This document shows, in pieces, positions 1-9,909 of a stretch of DNA of 64,000 nt. Position numbers and translations under genes: made by a program. The stretch spans positions 62,001 through 126,000 of the forward strand of contig CANNCV010000002.1 of NCBI GenBank assembly GCA_947503245.1, read 5' to 3'. The notes below the pieces were generated by a model. It was not told the DNA's origin, made no database searches, and saw only the letters and a program-made list of their open reading frames with translations. Position 1 is the first letter of the stretch. Each line of letters begins with the position of its first letter. This DNA is from an uncultured Sphingomonadaceae bacterium. GTDB taxonomy: Bacteria > Pseudomonadota > Alphaproteobacteria > Sphingomonadales > Sphingomonadaceae.

Positions 1-563
1 TCATGGTACCGGTATTCGCCACTTTGCTGGCGATATTCTTGCTGGCAGAAAAAGTAGGGATGCACCGCTGGTCCGCCATCTTGGCCGGTTTTGCAGGCGT
101 TTTGATTATTACTAGGCCGGAAGCCGCAGGGTTTAGCTGGCAGGGTGTATTGGTCGCGCTTAATGGCGCTTTGTTTACCGCATGGGTCAGCATCATCATC
201 CGCGACTTGGGCCGCACGGAAGACCCAGTTACCGTTGTATTCTGGTTCACCATATTTTCTCTGCCGCTTTTGGGCACAGCCATGCTGTGGTTTGGTCAAT
301 GGCATGATGGCTATAGCTGGCTGCTGATTTTTGGCATTGGCCTGTGCGGCGGCATTGGTCAGCTAGCGCTCACCAAATCGCTACAACTTGCGCCGGTATC
401 TGTGGTGCTCTCGGTTGATTATAGCGCTTTGATTTGGGCCACGCTTTATGGCTGGCTGATCTGGTCCACCCTTCCCACGCGTTGGACATTGCTTGGCGCC
501 CCGCTCATCATAGGTGCAGGGCTGTATATTGCCTGGCGTGAAGGAAGGCTTGCACAAAGGTAA
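1..563 (+). CDS. DMT-superfamily (EamA) transporter, 5'-truncated by window edge
   Basis: This is the C-terminal part of an inner-membrane EamA/DMT permease, probably exporting a small metabolite; the substrate cannot be told. The visible 186 residues begin with the end of the first EamA repeat (motif LLAEKVGMHRWSAILAGFAG around residues 14-33). A complete second repeat of about five hydrophobic helices follows, ending in a short basic tail. Family members are usually 280-310 residues with ten helices, so roughly 100-120 residues lie upstream of the window. The ATG at position 3 is internal to the domain and is not the true start. The next gene starts 35 nt downstream on the same strand, so cotranscription is possible. 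Confidence 0.85.
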   Translation, partial: MVPVFATLLAIFLLAEKVGMHRWSAILAGFAGVLIITRPEAAGFSWQGVLVALNGALFTAWVSIIIRDLGRTEDPVTVVFWFTIFSLPLLGTAMLWFGQWHDGYSWLLIFGIGLCGGIGQLALTKSLQLAPVSVVLSVDYSALIWATLYGWLIWSTLPTRWTLLGAPLIIGAGLYIAWREGRLAQR

Positions 564-598
564 AGCGCGGCTCAATATACTCTAAAAATGGGAGTGGG

Positions 599-2353
599 AT
601 GATGACGCCATTGGGCAAGACCATAGCAGGAATGATGCTGGCTTTGTGTCTGGCGCTTATGGGCAGCCAAGCATCTGCCAATGAGCCTTTAACAAAAAGC
701 CAAAGCTATCCTGATATCACCATTTATGAAGCGCAATCCATTATCACTATGGAGCCGGCCTTACCTGAAGCGAAATTTGTGGCCGTGGCGGACGGTATTA
801 TACTAAGCGTCGCGCAGGACCTTGAAAGTCTGAAACCATGGACGGATGGCCGCAAGGTCACCATCAATCGCGATTATGCGGATAAGGTGCTGATGCCCGG
901 CTTTATTGAGCCGCATATCCACCCAATGCAGGCGATATTGATGCTACCCCTGCCCTTTATCGCGCCGGAGGAATGGGAACTGCCTGGCCGGACTTATCCG
1001 GCAGCCTCAAATGCCGAAGACTATGAACGTTTATTGCGCAGTGAGCTTGCCAAGAGCGATGCGCCGCTATTCCTCAGCTGGGGCCATCACGCATTATTTC
1101 ATGGCGAGCTGACCCGTGCAGAGCTTGACCGGATTGCACCCGATAGACCGGTTGTTATCTGGCAGCGCAGCTTTCATGAAATTATCGCCAATAGCGCAGC
1201 GTTAAACCTGCTGGGTATCGGCACATCAGACGCGTTTGCGAAAACATTGTTCAAGCCGGGCATTGACCCCAGCCATGCCAGTTTTGAAAAAGGCACAATT
1301 GGCGAAACAGCATTATTTGGCGGTATTGATCTGCTGCGCCCCTATCTTTTCTCACCGGCCAATATCCGCAATGGGCTTAGTCAATTGCGGCAGATGTTGC
1401 TAGAAAATGGCGTGACGACAGCGGCCGATATGGCGTTTGGCGGATTTGGCGGTGTCCAGACAGAAGCGCCTTTGTTCAAATCCCTATTTGATCGTGCAGA
1501 CACTCCTACACGTATAGTTGTGGTGCCCGTTTCGACCGTGATCGACAAAGAGCCTAACCTTTGGCTGAAGGAAACACAGGCTGCTTATGCCAGCGAGAAA
1601 ATGCTGTTTACTGACCGGGTAAAACTGTTCGCGGATGGCGCATTTTTCGCGCAATATATGCAGCTCAACGCGCCAGGCTATAGCGATGGTCACGAAGGAA
1701 AATGGCTGACAGAACCGGAAATGCTGGCCGCTCTCACACAGAAATTCTGGGATGCCGGATGGAGCATCCACACCCATGTTAATGGCGATAAAGGGCTGGA
1801 TGTCGTATTGAACATTAGCGAGAAACTGCAGCCGAGCAATAGCCAGAATTTGGTGATGGAGCATTTGGGGTTTTCAACCGAAGCGCAGAACCGGCGTTTG
1901 GCGGATCTGGATATCTGGGTTTCTGCTCAACCCAATTATATCCGTATTTTGGGCGATGTATATGCGCGTTCCGGCCTAGGACCAGATCGTGCGGCACAGA
2001 TGAACCGCCTTGGCTCTCTAGAACGCAAAAATGTCCCCATTGGTCTGCACAGTGACTTCAACATGGCGCCTATTAATCCGCTCTATCTGGCATGGGTGGC
2101 AACAAATCGCGTGACCTTGGAAGGCAATATAAAGACTCCCAGTGAAGCATTATCGCTGGACAAAGCCATGCGTGCAATCACTATTGAGGCTGCCCAGATC
2201 ATCGGCATGGACGATGTCGTCGGGTCAATAGCCAGCGGGAAGAAAGCAGATTTCGTGGTATTGGGCAGCAACCCTTATGAACAAGGCGCGGACAAATTGC
2301 GCGACATTGCAGTGGACGCCGTTATCTTTGAAGGGCAGGTTTTTACGCCATAA
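599..2353 (+). CDS. Exported amidohydrolase family 3 (YtcJ-like) metal-dependent hydrolase
   Basis: Predicted periplasmic metal-dependent amidohydrolase of the YtcJ/amidohydrolase-3 group (584 aa); the substrate is unknown. Residues 1-27 form a signal peptide ending SQASA before NEP. The metal-binding HxH is at His106/His108 (FIEPHIHP). Later conserved His motifs are HTHVNGDKGLD, MEHLGF and GLHSDFN, in the order expected for this family, and the C-terminus has the usual GSIASGKKADFVVL strand. Two ATGs lie in tandem (599 and 602). The GGAG at 591-594 is better spaced from the second, so 602 may be the real start. The gene converges on the acyl-CoA ligase 27 nt downstream. Confidence 0.85.
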   Translation: MMTPLGKTIAGMMLALCLALMGSQASANEPLTKSQSYPDITIYEAQSIITMEPALPEAKFVAVADGIILSVAQDLESLKPWTDGRKVTINRDYADKVLMPGFIEPHIHPMQAILMLPLPFIAPEEWELPGRTYPAASNAEDYERLLRSELAKSDAPLFLSWGHHALFHGELTRAELDRIAPDRPVVIWQRSFHEIIANSAALNLLGIGTSDAFAKTLFKPGIDPSHASFEKGTIGETALFGGIDLLRPYLFSPANIRNGLSQLRQMLLENGVTTAADMAFGGFGGVQTEAPLFKSLFDRADTPTRIVVVPVSTVIDKEPNLWLKETQAAYASEKMLFTDRVKLFADGAFFAQYMQLNAPGYSDGHEGKWLTEPEMLAALTQKFWDAGWSIHTHVNGDKGLDVVLNISEKLQPSNSQNLVMEHLGFSTEAQNRRLADLDIWVSAQPNYIRILGDVYARSGLGPDRAAQMNRLGSLERKNVPIGLHSDFNMAPINPLYLAWVATNRVTLEGNIKTPSEALSLDKAMRAITIEAAQIIGMDDVVGSIASGKKADFVVLGSNPYEQGADKLRDIAVDAVIFEGQVFTP

Positions 2354-2380
2354 CGCCCCCCCAAAAAACCGGTTGGCCAA

Positions 2381-3955
2381 TTAATTGACTTGGCGTTCCT
2401 TGCCCTCCCAATAGGGCGCGCGCAATTCACGCCGCAATATCTTACCTGATGCATTGCGCGGCATGGCCGGAATGACATCCACTGTCTTGGGCGTTTTGTA
2501 AGGGGCCAGCGATTCCCGCGCAAATGCGATGATGTTTTCAGGGTCAATTTCATGCCCTGACTTGGCCACAATAACGGCTTTTACAGCCTCGCCCCATTTA
2601 TCGTCCGGCACGCCAATAACGGCAGCTTCCAACACATCTTCATGCGAATAGAGCACATTTTCCACCTCCGCTGGATACACATTCTCACCGCCGGAGATAA
2701 TCATATCTTTGACACGATCATGAATATAGACATAGCCATCAGCATCCATATAGCCAGCGTCGCCTGTGTGTAGCCATCCATCTGCATCCACAGTTTCCGC
2801 AGTCTTTTCAGGTTGCTGCCAATAGGCAATCATATTGTTTTTGCCACGCGTTACAATCTCGCCAACCTCATCAACAGCAACCGGTTGATTATTATCATCA
2901 ACAATGCGCACTTCAACGCCTGGAACAGGTAAGCCCGCAGAGCGCATACGTTTATTACCCTTTGGATCATGGTCATCAGGATGCAGGCATGTAAAAGTGC
3001 CCGTTGTTTCCGTCATGCCATAATGCTGAACAAAACCGCATTGCAGCACGTTCATTGCCTGTTTGAGCAGCGCCAGCGGCATAGGTGACGCGCCATAATG
3101 CATGAAGCGCAGCGGTGAAAAATCGGTAGACGCAGCGCGCGGTGTATTAATAACCATCTGGATAGCAGTTGGCACCAGAAAAACATGGCTTGCACCATCT
3201 TCAATTGCTTCAATAACAGCATCCGGTGTAAATTCAGGAATAAACTGCGCAGGAATACCGCCATGCAGGGTCAGAGCAAGATAGCCAGATCCAGCAATGT
3301 GCGCGATCGGCATAGCAACAAGCGCCTTGTCATCTTCATATAATGTAGTCCAGTCAAAGCCCGCAGCCTCTACACCGGCTCGCAGCCCATAAAGGTTGCG
3401 ATTGCAGATCATCACGCCTTTGGGATTACCGGTCGTACCCGAAGTGTAGAGTTGCAGGGCAGAACGATCAATATCATCTGCAGGCAATGTCGCCGGACCA
3501 TTATGTTCCGACATTAAGTCATCAATAGTGGCGTGCTGACAGTCCGCTTTTGTGGCATAAATTGTATGCAATTTCGGACATTGCGATTGCACCTCAACCG
3601 CAGTGTCGGCAAAGTCAGGCTCACAAATCAGCATCTTTGCTGCTGTGTCATTCACGATATAACATAGTTCAGGCACCGTAAGGCGCCAGCCCAATGGCGC
3701 AATTGTGAGTCCTGCCCGGCTGACAGCAACCAATATAGCGCCGTAAATAGCGCGGTTTTTGCCAAGAAACGCAACCCGGTCATCAACTACCAATCCGCAA
3801 TTGACAAAGGCATTAGCCAATTTTGTTGTGAAACCGCTCAGCTCAGAAAATGTCCAACGATGGTCATTATCGATCAAAGCCATTTGTTCGGGGCGATGTT
3901 CGGCCCAATAATCGACACATGTGTGCGACGATGTTTTTTCCAACTTTTGTGGCAA
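2381..3955 (-). CDS. AMP-forming acyl-CoA synthetase (long-chain fatty acid-CoA ligase-like)
   Basis: Adenylate-forming ligase (524 aa) that would activate a carboxylic acid to its acyl-AMP and then acyl-CoA in the cytoplasm. The P-loop YTSGTTGNPKG lies at residues 170-180. The GDAGYMDADGYVYIHDR hinge motif and the following KDMIISGGENVYP are complete, and the catalytic lysine is in PRNASGKILRREL near the C-terminus. Chain length is normal for fadD-like class I ligases. The start is TTG at 3955-3953, supported by an AGGAGGA Shine-Dalgarno sequence whose complement is at 3961-3967, five bases away. A near-consensus -10 and a dyad sit immediately upstream. The acyl substrate cannot be deduced. 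Confidence 0.88.
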   Translation of the reverse strand: MPQKLEKTSSHTCVDYWAEHRPEQMALIDNDHRWTFSELSGFTTKLANAFVNCGLVVDDRVAFLGKNRAIYGAILVAVSRAGLTIAPLGWRLTVPELCYIVNDTAAKMLICEPDFADTAVEVQSQCPKLHTIYATKADCQHATIDDLMSEHNGPATLPADDIDRSALQLYTSGTTGNPKGVMICNRNLYGLRAGVEAAGFDWTTLYEDDKALVAMPIAHIAGSGYLALTLHGGIPAQFIPEFTPDAVIEAIEDGASHVFLVPTAIQMVINTPRAASTDFSPLRFMHYGASPMPLALLKQAMNVLQCGFVQHYGMTETTGTFTCLHPDDHDPKGNKRMRSAGLPVPGVEVRIVDDNNQPVAVDEVGEIVTRGKNNMIAYWQQPEKTAETVDADGWLHTGDAGYMDADGYVYIHDRVKDMIISGGENVYPAEVENVLYSHEDVLEAAVIGVPDDKWGEAVKAVIVAKSGHEIDPENIIAFARESLAPYKTPKTVDVIPAMPRNASGKILRRELRAPYWEGKERQVN

Positions 3956-3969
3956 GGCAATCCTCCTAA

Positions 3970-3989
3970 ATTATACTTCGTACGAGTAT
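3970..3989 (-). promoter_or_regulatory. Putative promoter -10 and overlapping dyad before acyl-CoA ligase
   Basis: On the minus strand the sequence ATACTCGTACGAAGTAT (3973-3989) has 5-bp inverted arms ATACT/AGTAT around a CGTACG-containing centre. It overlaps a perfect TATAAT (3970-3975). This layout suits a TetR-type repressor of a catabolic acyl-CoA ligase, but no regulator gene is adjacent and no good -35 box is seen. The -10 lies very close to the Shine-Dalgarno sequence, so a transcript from it would have a very short leader. Confidence 0.35.
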
Positions 3990-4102
3990 TTGCCGCCATA
4001 GTGCGCAGATAATAGGCTCTCGTCAAATGTTAGCGAGAAAAGGCCTGTCATGCCGTTATAACAGCATCGGAACACCGTATTCATTATCAGCAGTGATACT
4101 GG

Positions 4103-4738
4103 TTATCGCGCTCTAAAAACCAATGACAAATTGTTCGCAGGCATTGCGATAATATGCTCCAGAACCAAGCCATGAAGCTGCGCTTCGGCCTTCATGTCAG
4201 AGACTGAACGCAAACCCCATTGTGGATCACGGCTGCGCAGACTTTGGTCAAAGGCGATATTACCAGGGGATGTGGGTACATCGTCCTGCAAAAAGGGGCC
4301 GTAAAGATAGAGCAAAGCTTTTGATGGCAAATGCTGTTCTGCAAAGGCGAACAGCGCCTGTGCTGCTGACCATGGCGCGATGTGCACCATGTTAATGCAC
4401 AATATGGCATGAAGCTGCACATCCAATGTGGCACGTTCGATGTCGATTTGCTGTGGCGGCAAAATATTCGGTACAGCGCTCTCTTTTGCCCATGCCGCTA
4501 TTGAGCGACACGCCTCTTCAGACATGTCACTGGGCTGGAACTCCACATCAGGGAAATGCGGTGCAAAATGCCAGATATGCTCGCCTGAACCACTGGCAAT
4601 TTCCAACACTCTGCCTTGTTCTGGCAGATGTTCGCGCAAGACTGCCAAAATGGCGTCCCGGTTCCGTAAGGTCGCCGGCGCGTGCTTCTTATCTTCTGGT
4701 CCGGCCTGTGCAGCAATCCATGGTGTTGAGTCTGCCAT
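4103..4738 (-). CDS. DUF938 family SAM-dependent methyltransferase-like protein
   Basis: A 211-residue protein matching the DUF938 family, class I methyltransferase-fold proteins of unknown substrate. It carries a motif I-like EIASGSGEH at residues 46-54, an acidic motif after the second strand (FQPSDMSEEA) and the family-typical stretches NMVHIAPW and LYLYGPF. The start ATG is at 4738-4736. It is divergent from the ICMT-like gene, with only about 45 nt between the two starts, so their promoters must overlap. It could be cotranscribed with the downstream acyl-CoA ligase, but the 147-nt gap contains a candidate promoter for that gene. Confidence 0.8.
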   Translation of the reverse strand: MADSTPWIAAQAGPEDKKHAPATLRNRDAILAVLREHLPEQGRVLEIASGSGEHIWHFAPHFPDVEFQPSDMSEEACRSIAAWAKESAVPNILPPQQIDIERATLDVQLHAILCINMVHIAPWSAAQALFAFAEQHLPSKALLYLYGPFLQDDVPTSPGNIAFDQSLRSRDPQWGLRSVSDMKAEAQLHGLVLEHIIAMPANNLSLVFRAR

Positions 4739-4782
4739 TATTACATCTCGCCAAATTGAACATGTCAGTCTAAGTGCGAGCT

Positions 4783-5301
4783 ATGACAGAGCATGGCAAG
4801 GACAATATCACCCCCATTGACGGGAAAAGCAAAACCCAAGCTGATAAGGGGCCGCAAATACGCTTTCCGCCGCCATTTGTGTATTTTGGGTTTATTGCCA
4901 TTGGTCTTTTGGCAGACAAATTTATTGCCCTGCCCTCTATAACTTATGGCCCAGCATTTGAATGGTTAGGATCAGCCTTTATTGCCGCTGGCACCGCGCT
5001 TATTATTATTTCTCTGGGCCTGTTCAAGATTGAAGGTGAGAACCCTGAGCCATGGACTGTCAGCAAAACCATTATTGCACGCGGACCCTATCGCCATACA
5101 CGCAACCCCATGTATCTGGGCATGGCCATGATCATGCTGGGCATAGGCATATGGCGCGATAGCGCAGGCGTTTTGATACTCCTGCCTGTGGCGGTTTTGG
5201 TTATCGACCGCTGGGTCATCTTACCAGAAGAAGCCTATCTGGTCCGCAAATTCGGCAAACCCTATAGCGACTATCAAAAGCGCGTCCGCCGCTGGCTTTA
5301 A
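4783..5301 (+). CDS. Isoprenylcysteine/phospholipid methyltransferase-like membrane protein
   Basis: Integral membrane methyltransferase of the ICMT/PEMT superfamily (172 aa from ATG 4783; a GTG at 4774 would add three residues). About four hydrophobic helices are visible, and the SAM-binding signature GPYRHTRNPMYLGM is followed by a C-terminal EEAYLVRKFGKPYSDYQ segment. This is the conserved layout of bacterial isoprenylcysteine carboxyl methyltransferase-like proteins. Bacteria generally lack prenylated CaaX proteins, so the real acceptor is probably a lipid or small molecule; this is inference. The gene is divergent from the DUF938 gene and converges on gcvPB. Confidence 0.8.
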   Translation: MTEHGKDNITPIDGKSKTQADKGPQIRFPPPFVYFGFIAIGLLADKFIALPSITYGPAFEWLGSAFIAAGTALIIISLGLFKIEGENPEPWTVSKTIIARGPYRHTRNPMYLGMAMIMLGIGIWRDSAGVLILLPVAVLVIDRWVILPEEAYLVRKFGKPYSDYQKRVRRWL

Positions 5302-5334
5302 CCAACGACGACGCTAGCAAAGGCCTAAGCCAAG

Positions 5335-6912
5335 TTACTCAGCCGCCTCTGCTGTGACGTCCGGTTCTGACCAGGCCAAGACCGGTTTGCGCGCTGCCAA
5401 AGTTTCATCCAAACGGCGCAGTGGTGCGTGATAAGGCGCACCATGCAACGCTTCATCACCAGCCTTTGCCCGTTCAACAACTGAACGGAATGCCATGATG
5501 AACTCATCAATCGCCGCTTTGCTCTCTGTCTCGGTCGGCTCGACCAGCATTGCGCCATGTACGACCAGCGGGAAATAAACCGTCATCGGGTGGAAACCCT
5601 CATCGATCAGGCCTTTTGCCAAATCAAGTGTTGAAAAGCCTTCAGCAAAATCTTTGTCAGAAAAAAGCGCTTCATGCATACATGGTCCGGCGCTGGCAAA
5701 AGGCGCATCCAGCAAATCTTCCATAGAACGCAATACATAATTGGCATTGAGCACTGCGTCTTCTGCAACCTGTCGCAAGCCGTCTGCGCCATGGCTCAAC
5801 ATATAGGTAAGCGCACGCGTGAACATGCCCATTTGCCCATGAAAAGCTGTCATACGTCCGATGCTGTGCGGATGCCGCTCACCGCATGTTTCTTCTTCCA
5901 CCAGCGTGATATGACCATCTTCATAACGCTCTGTAAAAGGCAAAGGGCCAAAGGGTGACAAAGCTTCAGAAAGCACAACCGGGCCTGAACCTGGGCCGCC
6001 ACCGCCATGCGGAGTGGAGAATGTTTTGTGCAAATTGATGTGCATCGCATCAATGCCCAAATCACCCGGGCGGACGCGGCCAACAATCGCATTAAAATTG
6101 GCGCCGTCGCAATAGACATAACCACCGGCTTCATGCACCGCGTCAGAAATTGCCTTCATATCACGCTCAAACAACCCGCATGTATTGGGGTTGGTAATCA
6201 TCACCCCTGCTACATCAGGGCCAAGGCGCGCTTTAAGCGCTGCCAAATCAACCCGTCCGTCTGCATTGGCAGGGATATCTTCCACCGTAAAACCAGCAAA
6301 GGCCGCTGATGCCGGATTGGTGCCATGGGCACTTTCGGGCACCAATATGATTTTGCGATCTTCACCGCGCGCTTCCAATGCTGCCTTGATGCACAATATA
6401 CCGCACAATTCCCCGTGCGCGCCCGCCTTGGGGGTCATGGCAACACCGTGCATGCCGGTTAATTTGATCAGCCAAACCGCCAACTCGTTAATCACGCCCA
6501 ATGCGCCCTGCACTGTATGAACGGGCTGCATAGGGTGAATATCGGCAAAGCCGGGCAGGCGCGCCATTTTCTCATTAAGCCGCGGATTATGTTTCATGGT
6601 GCAAGAGCCAAGCGGGAAAAAGCCGAGATCAATGCCGTAATTCTGACGAGACAGGCGGGTATAGTGCCGCACGGTTTCCGGCTCGGACAGACCCGGCAAA
6701 CCAATATCAGCATCGCGCACCAACCCACCAAGCCGGCTTTCTGTTTCCGGTGCAGGCGCGATATCGACGCCGCAGCGATCAGGTGATCCACTTTCGAAAA
6801 TCAACGCTTCTTTGAGCATTAGCGCTTTATTGCCCGTAACCGTGGAAGCGCTAGTCCGATCATTTGCGACGCCATCAATATTGGTCGGACGCCCCATATT
6901 GTTCATGCTCAT
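5335..6912 (-). CDS. gcvPB: Glycine dehydrogenase (decarboxylating) subunit 2
   Basis: C-terminal half of the split P-protein of the glycine cleavage system (525 aa). With GcvPA it decarboxylates glycine and passes the aminomethyl group to lipoyl-GcvH. The PLP-binding lysine is Lys296 in [14 protein letters not shown], followed by the glycine-rich GGGGPGSGP, and [10 protein letters not shown] is typical of the family. The length suits the two-subunit form, and a run of polar residues precedes the conserved start near residue 30. The start overlaps the gcvPA stop by four bases (ATGA), indicating translational coupling. It is the last gene of the riboswitch-controlled gcv operon. Confidence 0.97.
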   Translation of the reverse strand: MSMNNMGRPTNIDGVANDRTSASTVTGNKALMLKEALIFESGSPDRCGVDIAPAPETESRLGGLVRDADIGLPGLSEPETVRHYTRLSRQNYGIDLGFFPLGSCTMKHNPRLNEKMARLPGFADIHPMQPVHTVQGALGVINELAVWLIKLTGMHGVAMTPKAGAHGELCGILCIKAALEARGEDRKIILVPESAHGTNPASAAFAGFTVEDIPANADGRVDLAALKARLGPDVAGVMITNPNTCGLFERDMKAISDAVHEAGGYVYCDGANFNAIVGRVRPGDLGIDAMHINLHKTFSTPHGGGGPGSGPVVLSEALSPFGPLPFTERYEDGHITLVEEETCGERHPHSIGRMTAFHGQMGMFTRALTYMLSHGADGLRQVAEDAVLNANYVLRSMEDLLDAPFASAGPCMHEALFSDKDFAEGFSTLDLAKGLIDEGFHPMTVYFPLVVHGAMLVEPTETESKAAIDEFIMAFRSVVERAKAGDEALHGAPYHAPLRRLDETLAARKPVLAWSEPDVTAEAAE

Positions 6913-8282
6913 GCGCCTGTCTCCTGTGCCATAATCGCGCCAAGTGCGTCCACCAACGCTGTAATATCTTCCTCGCTGGTCGTCTCTGTCACAGCGACCA
7001 ACATGGTGTCGTCCAATTGGTGTTCATCAGGGAATAGCCGTGCCAGTGATACGCCCCCTAATATGCCCTGGTCCGCCAGTTCGCGCACAATAGGCCGCGC
7101 ATCCCTACCCAGACGGATAGCAAATTCATTGAAGAAACTCCGATTAAGCAATGTCACGCCATCTATGGCAGACAAAGCATCCGCAGCCTTCACTGCCAGA
7201 GCATGGTTTAGCTGGGCCAGTTCGCGTAGCCCTTTTTCCCCCAATAACGTCATATGAATGCTGAACGCCAAAGCGCACAGACCGCTATTGGTACAAATAT
7301 TGGACGTCGCTTTTTCGCGGCGAATATGTTGCTCACGCGTTGATAAAGTGAGCACAAAGCCGCGCTCACCATTGGCATCGACCGTCTCACCACAAAGGCG
7401 GCCGGGCATTTGGCGCAAATATTTTTTCTGACAAGCAAAAAGGCCGACATAAGGCCCGCCAAATTGCAGGCCAACGCCCAATGACTGGCCTTCGCCGACA
7501 ACTATGTCTGCGCCCATTTCTCCAGGACTCTTAATCGCGCCCAAAGCCACCGGTTCAGTGACCACTGCAATAACCAGCGCTTTTTGCGCATGTGCAGCTT
7601 CAACGACCCTGCTCATATCGTCTATACGGCCCAAAATATCAGGATATTGCACCACAACACAGCTGGTATCGCCATCAATAGCGGCAACCAGCGCATCATA
7701 ATCCGTCGCCGCTTCGAGTATTGGCGGGCCGCTGCGCAGATCATCCTGTGTAAATCGTGCCATGGTTTGGCAGACAGAGGCGTAATGCGGGTGCAGGCCC
7801 GATGATAGCAATGCCTTGCCGCGCTTGGTAATACGGCGCGCCATAACGATCGCTTCCCAACATGCGGTTGAACCATCATACATGCTGGCATTGGCGACAT
7901 CACAACCAAAAAGCCGCGCCACCTGAGTTTGAAATTCAAACAGCATTTGCAGCGTGCCCTGCGCAATTTCCGGTTGATAGGGCGTATATGCCGTCAGAAA
8001 CTCGCCGCGCTGGATGATATGGTCAACACTGGCTGGCACATGGTGGCGATATGCCCCTGCCCCCAGGAAAAACGGCATTTGCCCGGCCACACTATTTTGT
8101 GCCGCCAGCTTTTGCATGTGCCGCTCAACCGCCATTTCACTGGCGTGCATTGGCAGATCGCGAATAGGGCCATCAAGGCGTGCCGCCTCAGGAACATCGG
8201 CAAACAGCGCGTCCACATCAAGAGCACCAATTGTGCGCAGCATATCTTGTCGATCAGTTTCAGTAAGCGGCAAATAACGCAT
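6909..8282 (-). CDS. gcvPA: Glycine dehydrogenase (decarboxylating) subunit 1
   Basis: N-terminal half of the split P-protein (457 aa), which forms a heterotetramer with GcvPB to decarboxylate glycine in the cytoplasm. Family-typical stretches include [15 protein letters not shown] at the start, [31 protein letters not shown] and VVGEGQSLG. Length is normal. It starts 26 nt after gcvH and overlaps gcvPB by four bases. Expression should follow the leader riboswitch upstream of gcvT, since no separate promoter is evident in the short gaps. Confidence 0.97.
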   Translation of the reverse strand: MRYLPLTETDRQDMLRTIGALDVDALFADVPEAARLDGPIRDLPMHASEMAVERHMQKLAAQNSVAGQMPFFLGAGAYRHHVPASVDHIIQRGEFLTAYTPYQPEIAQGTLQMLFEFQTQVARLFGCDVANASMYDGSTACWEAIVMARRITKRGKALLSSGLHPHYASVCQTMARFTQDDLRSGPPILEAATDYDALVAAIDGDTSCVVVQYPDILGRIDDMSRVVEAAHAQKALVIAVVTEPVALGAIKSPGEMGADIVVGEGQSLGVGLQFGGPYVGLFACQKKYLRQMPGRLCGETVDANGERGFVLTLSTREQHIRREKATSNICTNSGLCALAFSIHMTLLGEKGLRELAQLNHALAVKAADALSAIDGVTLLNRSFFNEFAIRLGRDARPIVRELADQGILGGVSLARLFPDEHQLDDTMLVAVTETTSEEDITALVDALGAIMAQETGA

Positions 8283-8308
8283 GAAATTAAGTCCTTATTC
8301 GCAATACT

Positions 8309-8680
8309 TTAGAGTGTTTTGAGATAGGTTTTATAATCTGAAGCGCTCATCAAATCTTCCAATTCGGAAGTGTCGCTCAGCGTCAATTTGAAGAACCAAC
8401 CTTCGCCTTCCGGATCACTATTGACCAAGGAGGGGTCATCAGCCAGCGCTTCATTGCCTTCGATAACGTCACCGCTAACCGGCGAATATACATCGCTGGC
8501 AGCCTTTACCGACTCAACCACTGCGGCCTCATCGCCCTTATCAAATTGCTTGCCCTCATCAGGCACTTCAACAAACACCACATCGCCAAGCTGCTCTTGC
8601 GCATGATCGGTGATGCCAACGGTCGCGATATCGCCTTCGACCAAAATCCACTCATGTTCTTCAGTGAAATATAATGACAT
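8309..8680 (-). CDS. gcvH: Glycine cleavage system H protein
   Basis: Lipoyl carrier of the glycine cleavage complex (123 aa). It receives the aminomethyl group from the P-protein and presents it to GcvT. The lipoylated lysine is Lys59 in [17 protein letters not shown]. The flanking sheet signature [18 protein letters not shown] and the EGWFFKL segment are standard. The start ATG (8680) is preceded by an AGGAG-like ribosome site (complement tctcctt, 8690-8696). It lies 39 nt after gcvT and 26 nt before gcvPA, in a fixed operon order. The product is strongly acidic, as usual for the family. Confidence 0.97.
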   Translation of the reverse strand: MSLYFTEEHEWILVEGDIATVGITDHAQEQLGDVVFVEVPDEGKQFDKGDEAAVVESVKAASDVYSPVSGDVIEGNEALADDPSLVNSDPEGEGWFFKLTLSDTSELEDLMSASDYKTYLKTL

Positions 8681-8719
8681 GGCGTATTCTCCTTTAGACT
8701 ATATTGTTCAGGCCTGCCT

Positions 8720-9832
8720 CTAGGCAGATTTGGGGCGACGGTGATAACCATTAGGCACAAAGGGCATAGTGGTAACCGTGGAAGCGATGATCTTGTTCCG
8801 TTGGCGCAGAGAAATAGTGGTGCCAGGGATAGCCAAGTCGGCGGGGATATAGGCCATGGCGATTGGCCGCTCCAAAGTTGGAGAAAAGCCGCCACTGGTG
8901 ACCATGCCGATAACTGCACCATCATGATCAACAACCTCTGCACCCTCGCGCACCGGTTGGCGTCCTTCAATGGCCAAACCAACGCGCTTGCGCATAGCCT
9001 TATCGGGATATTGCGCCAAAACTTGCGCTGCGCCTGCAAAATTGCCCGTTTCACGGCGTGCTTTGGACAATGCAAAGCTCAAATCCGCCTCAACCGGCAG
9101 TGTCTCAGGCGTGAGGTCGTGTCCATAAAGTGGTAATCCCGCCTCAAGGCGCAAGCTGTCGCGCGCGCCCAAACCTACCGGCTTAACCTCATCCATGGCG
9201 AGCAGTGCGTCAGCCAGTTTCTGAACATGCGCGGCGGGTACAGAAATCTCAAAACCATCTTCACCGGTATAGCCGGAGCGGCTAACACCCAATGGTACGC
9301 CACCCCATTCAAAAGGCCCGCTCTCCATAAAATAGAGTTCAGCGGCACCGGGAACGAGACGAGCAAAAGCCGTAACGGCCTTTGGCCCTTGCAACGCTAA
9401 AAGGGCATCATCAGTGCGATGAACCAGTGTCACCGTCTCTGGCAAATTGGCTTGCATATAAGCGATATCGTCATGCTTGGTTGCGCCATTGACCACCAGA
9501 TAAAGATGCTTGGCAGCATTGGTGACCATCAGATCATCCAATATCCCGCCTTTGTCATTAAGCAGCAAGGTGTAACGAATTTTGCCCGGCTTCAACGTGG
9601 TCATTGCGCCGGGAACAATCGCTTCCAATGCTTCAGCGGCACCATCACCAACCAGATTGAGTTGCCCCATATGGCTGACATCAAACAGGCCCGCATTGGC
9701 CCGCGTCCATAAATGCTCAGCCATAATGCCTTCATATTGGATCGGCATGGAATAGCCTGCAAAAGGCACCATGCGCGCGCCTTGCGCAACATGCCAATCA
9801 TTCAACGGAAGCGGTGCAATAGTATCGGTCAC
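8720..9832 (-). CDS. gcvT: Glycine cleavage system aminomethyltransferase (T protein)
   Basis: GcvT transfers the methylene group from aminomethyl-lipoyl-GcvH to tetrahydrofolate and releases ammonia. The protein carries FAGYSMPIQY, FDVSHMGQL, the folate-domain GYTGEDGFEI and LGARDSLRLEAGLPLYG, all characteristic. I chose GTG at 9832-9830 (370 aa) because it is preceded at seven bases by AAGGA and starts just ahead of the conserved LPLNDWHVAQGARMVPF. The in-frame ATG at 9892 would add 20 residues with no family resemblance and would begin right at the end of the riboswitch. It is first in the gcv operon. Confidence 0.95.
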   Translation of the reverse strand: MTDTIAPLPLNDWHVAQGARMVPFAGYSMPIQYEGIMAEHLWTRANAGLFDVSHMGQLNLVGDGAAEALEAIVPGAMTTLKPGKIRYTLLLNDKGGILDDLMVTNAAKHLYLVVNGATKHDDIAYMQANLPETVTLVHRTDDALLALQGPKAVTAFARLVPGAAELYFMESGPFEWGGVPLGVSRSGYTGEDGFEISVPAAHVQKLADALLAMDEVKPVGLGARDSLRLEAGLPLYGHDLTPETLPVEADLSFALSKARRETGNFAGAAQVLAQYPDKAMRKRVGLAIEGRQPVREGAEVVDHDGAVIGMVTSGGFSPTLERPIAMAYIPADLAIPGTTISLRQRNKIIASTVTTMPFVPNGYHRRPKSA

Positions 9833-9909
9833 GCGGCAGTCCTTTTCGGAGCCTGTCTTTATACAAAGAAAGGCCGGGTTCAGTGCAGACATGGCCGAGC
9901 CATATCTTT

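Noticed and set aside
9833-9892. N-terminal extension of GcvT from ATG 9892
   Set aside because: The extra residues are not conserved, and GTG 9832 has an AAGGA at the right distance; the extension begins at the riboswitch end.
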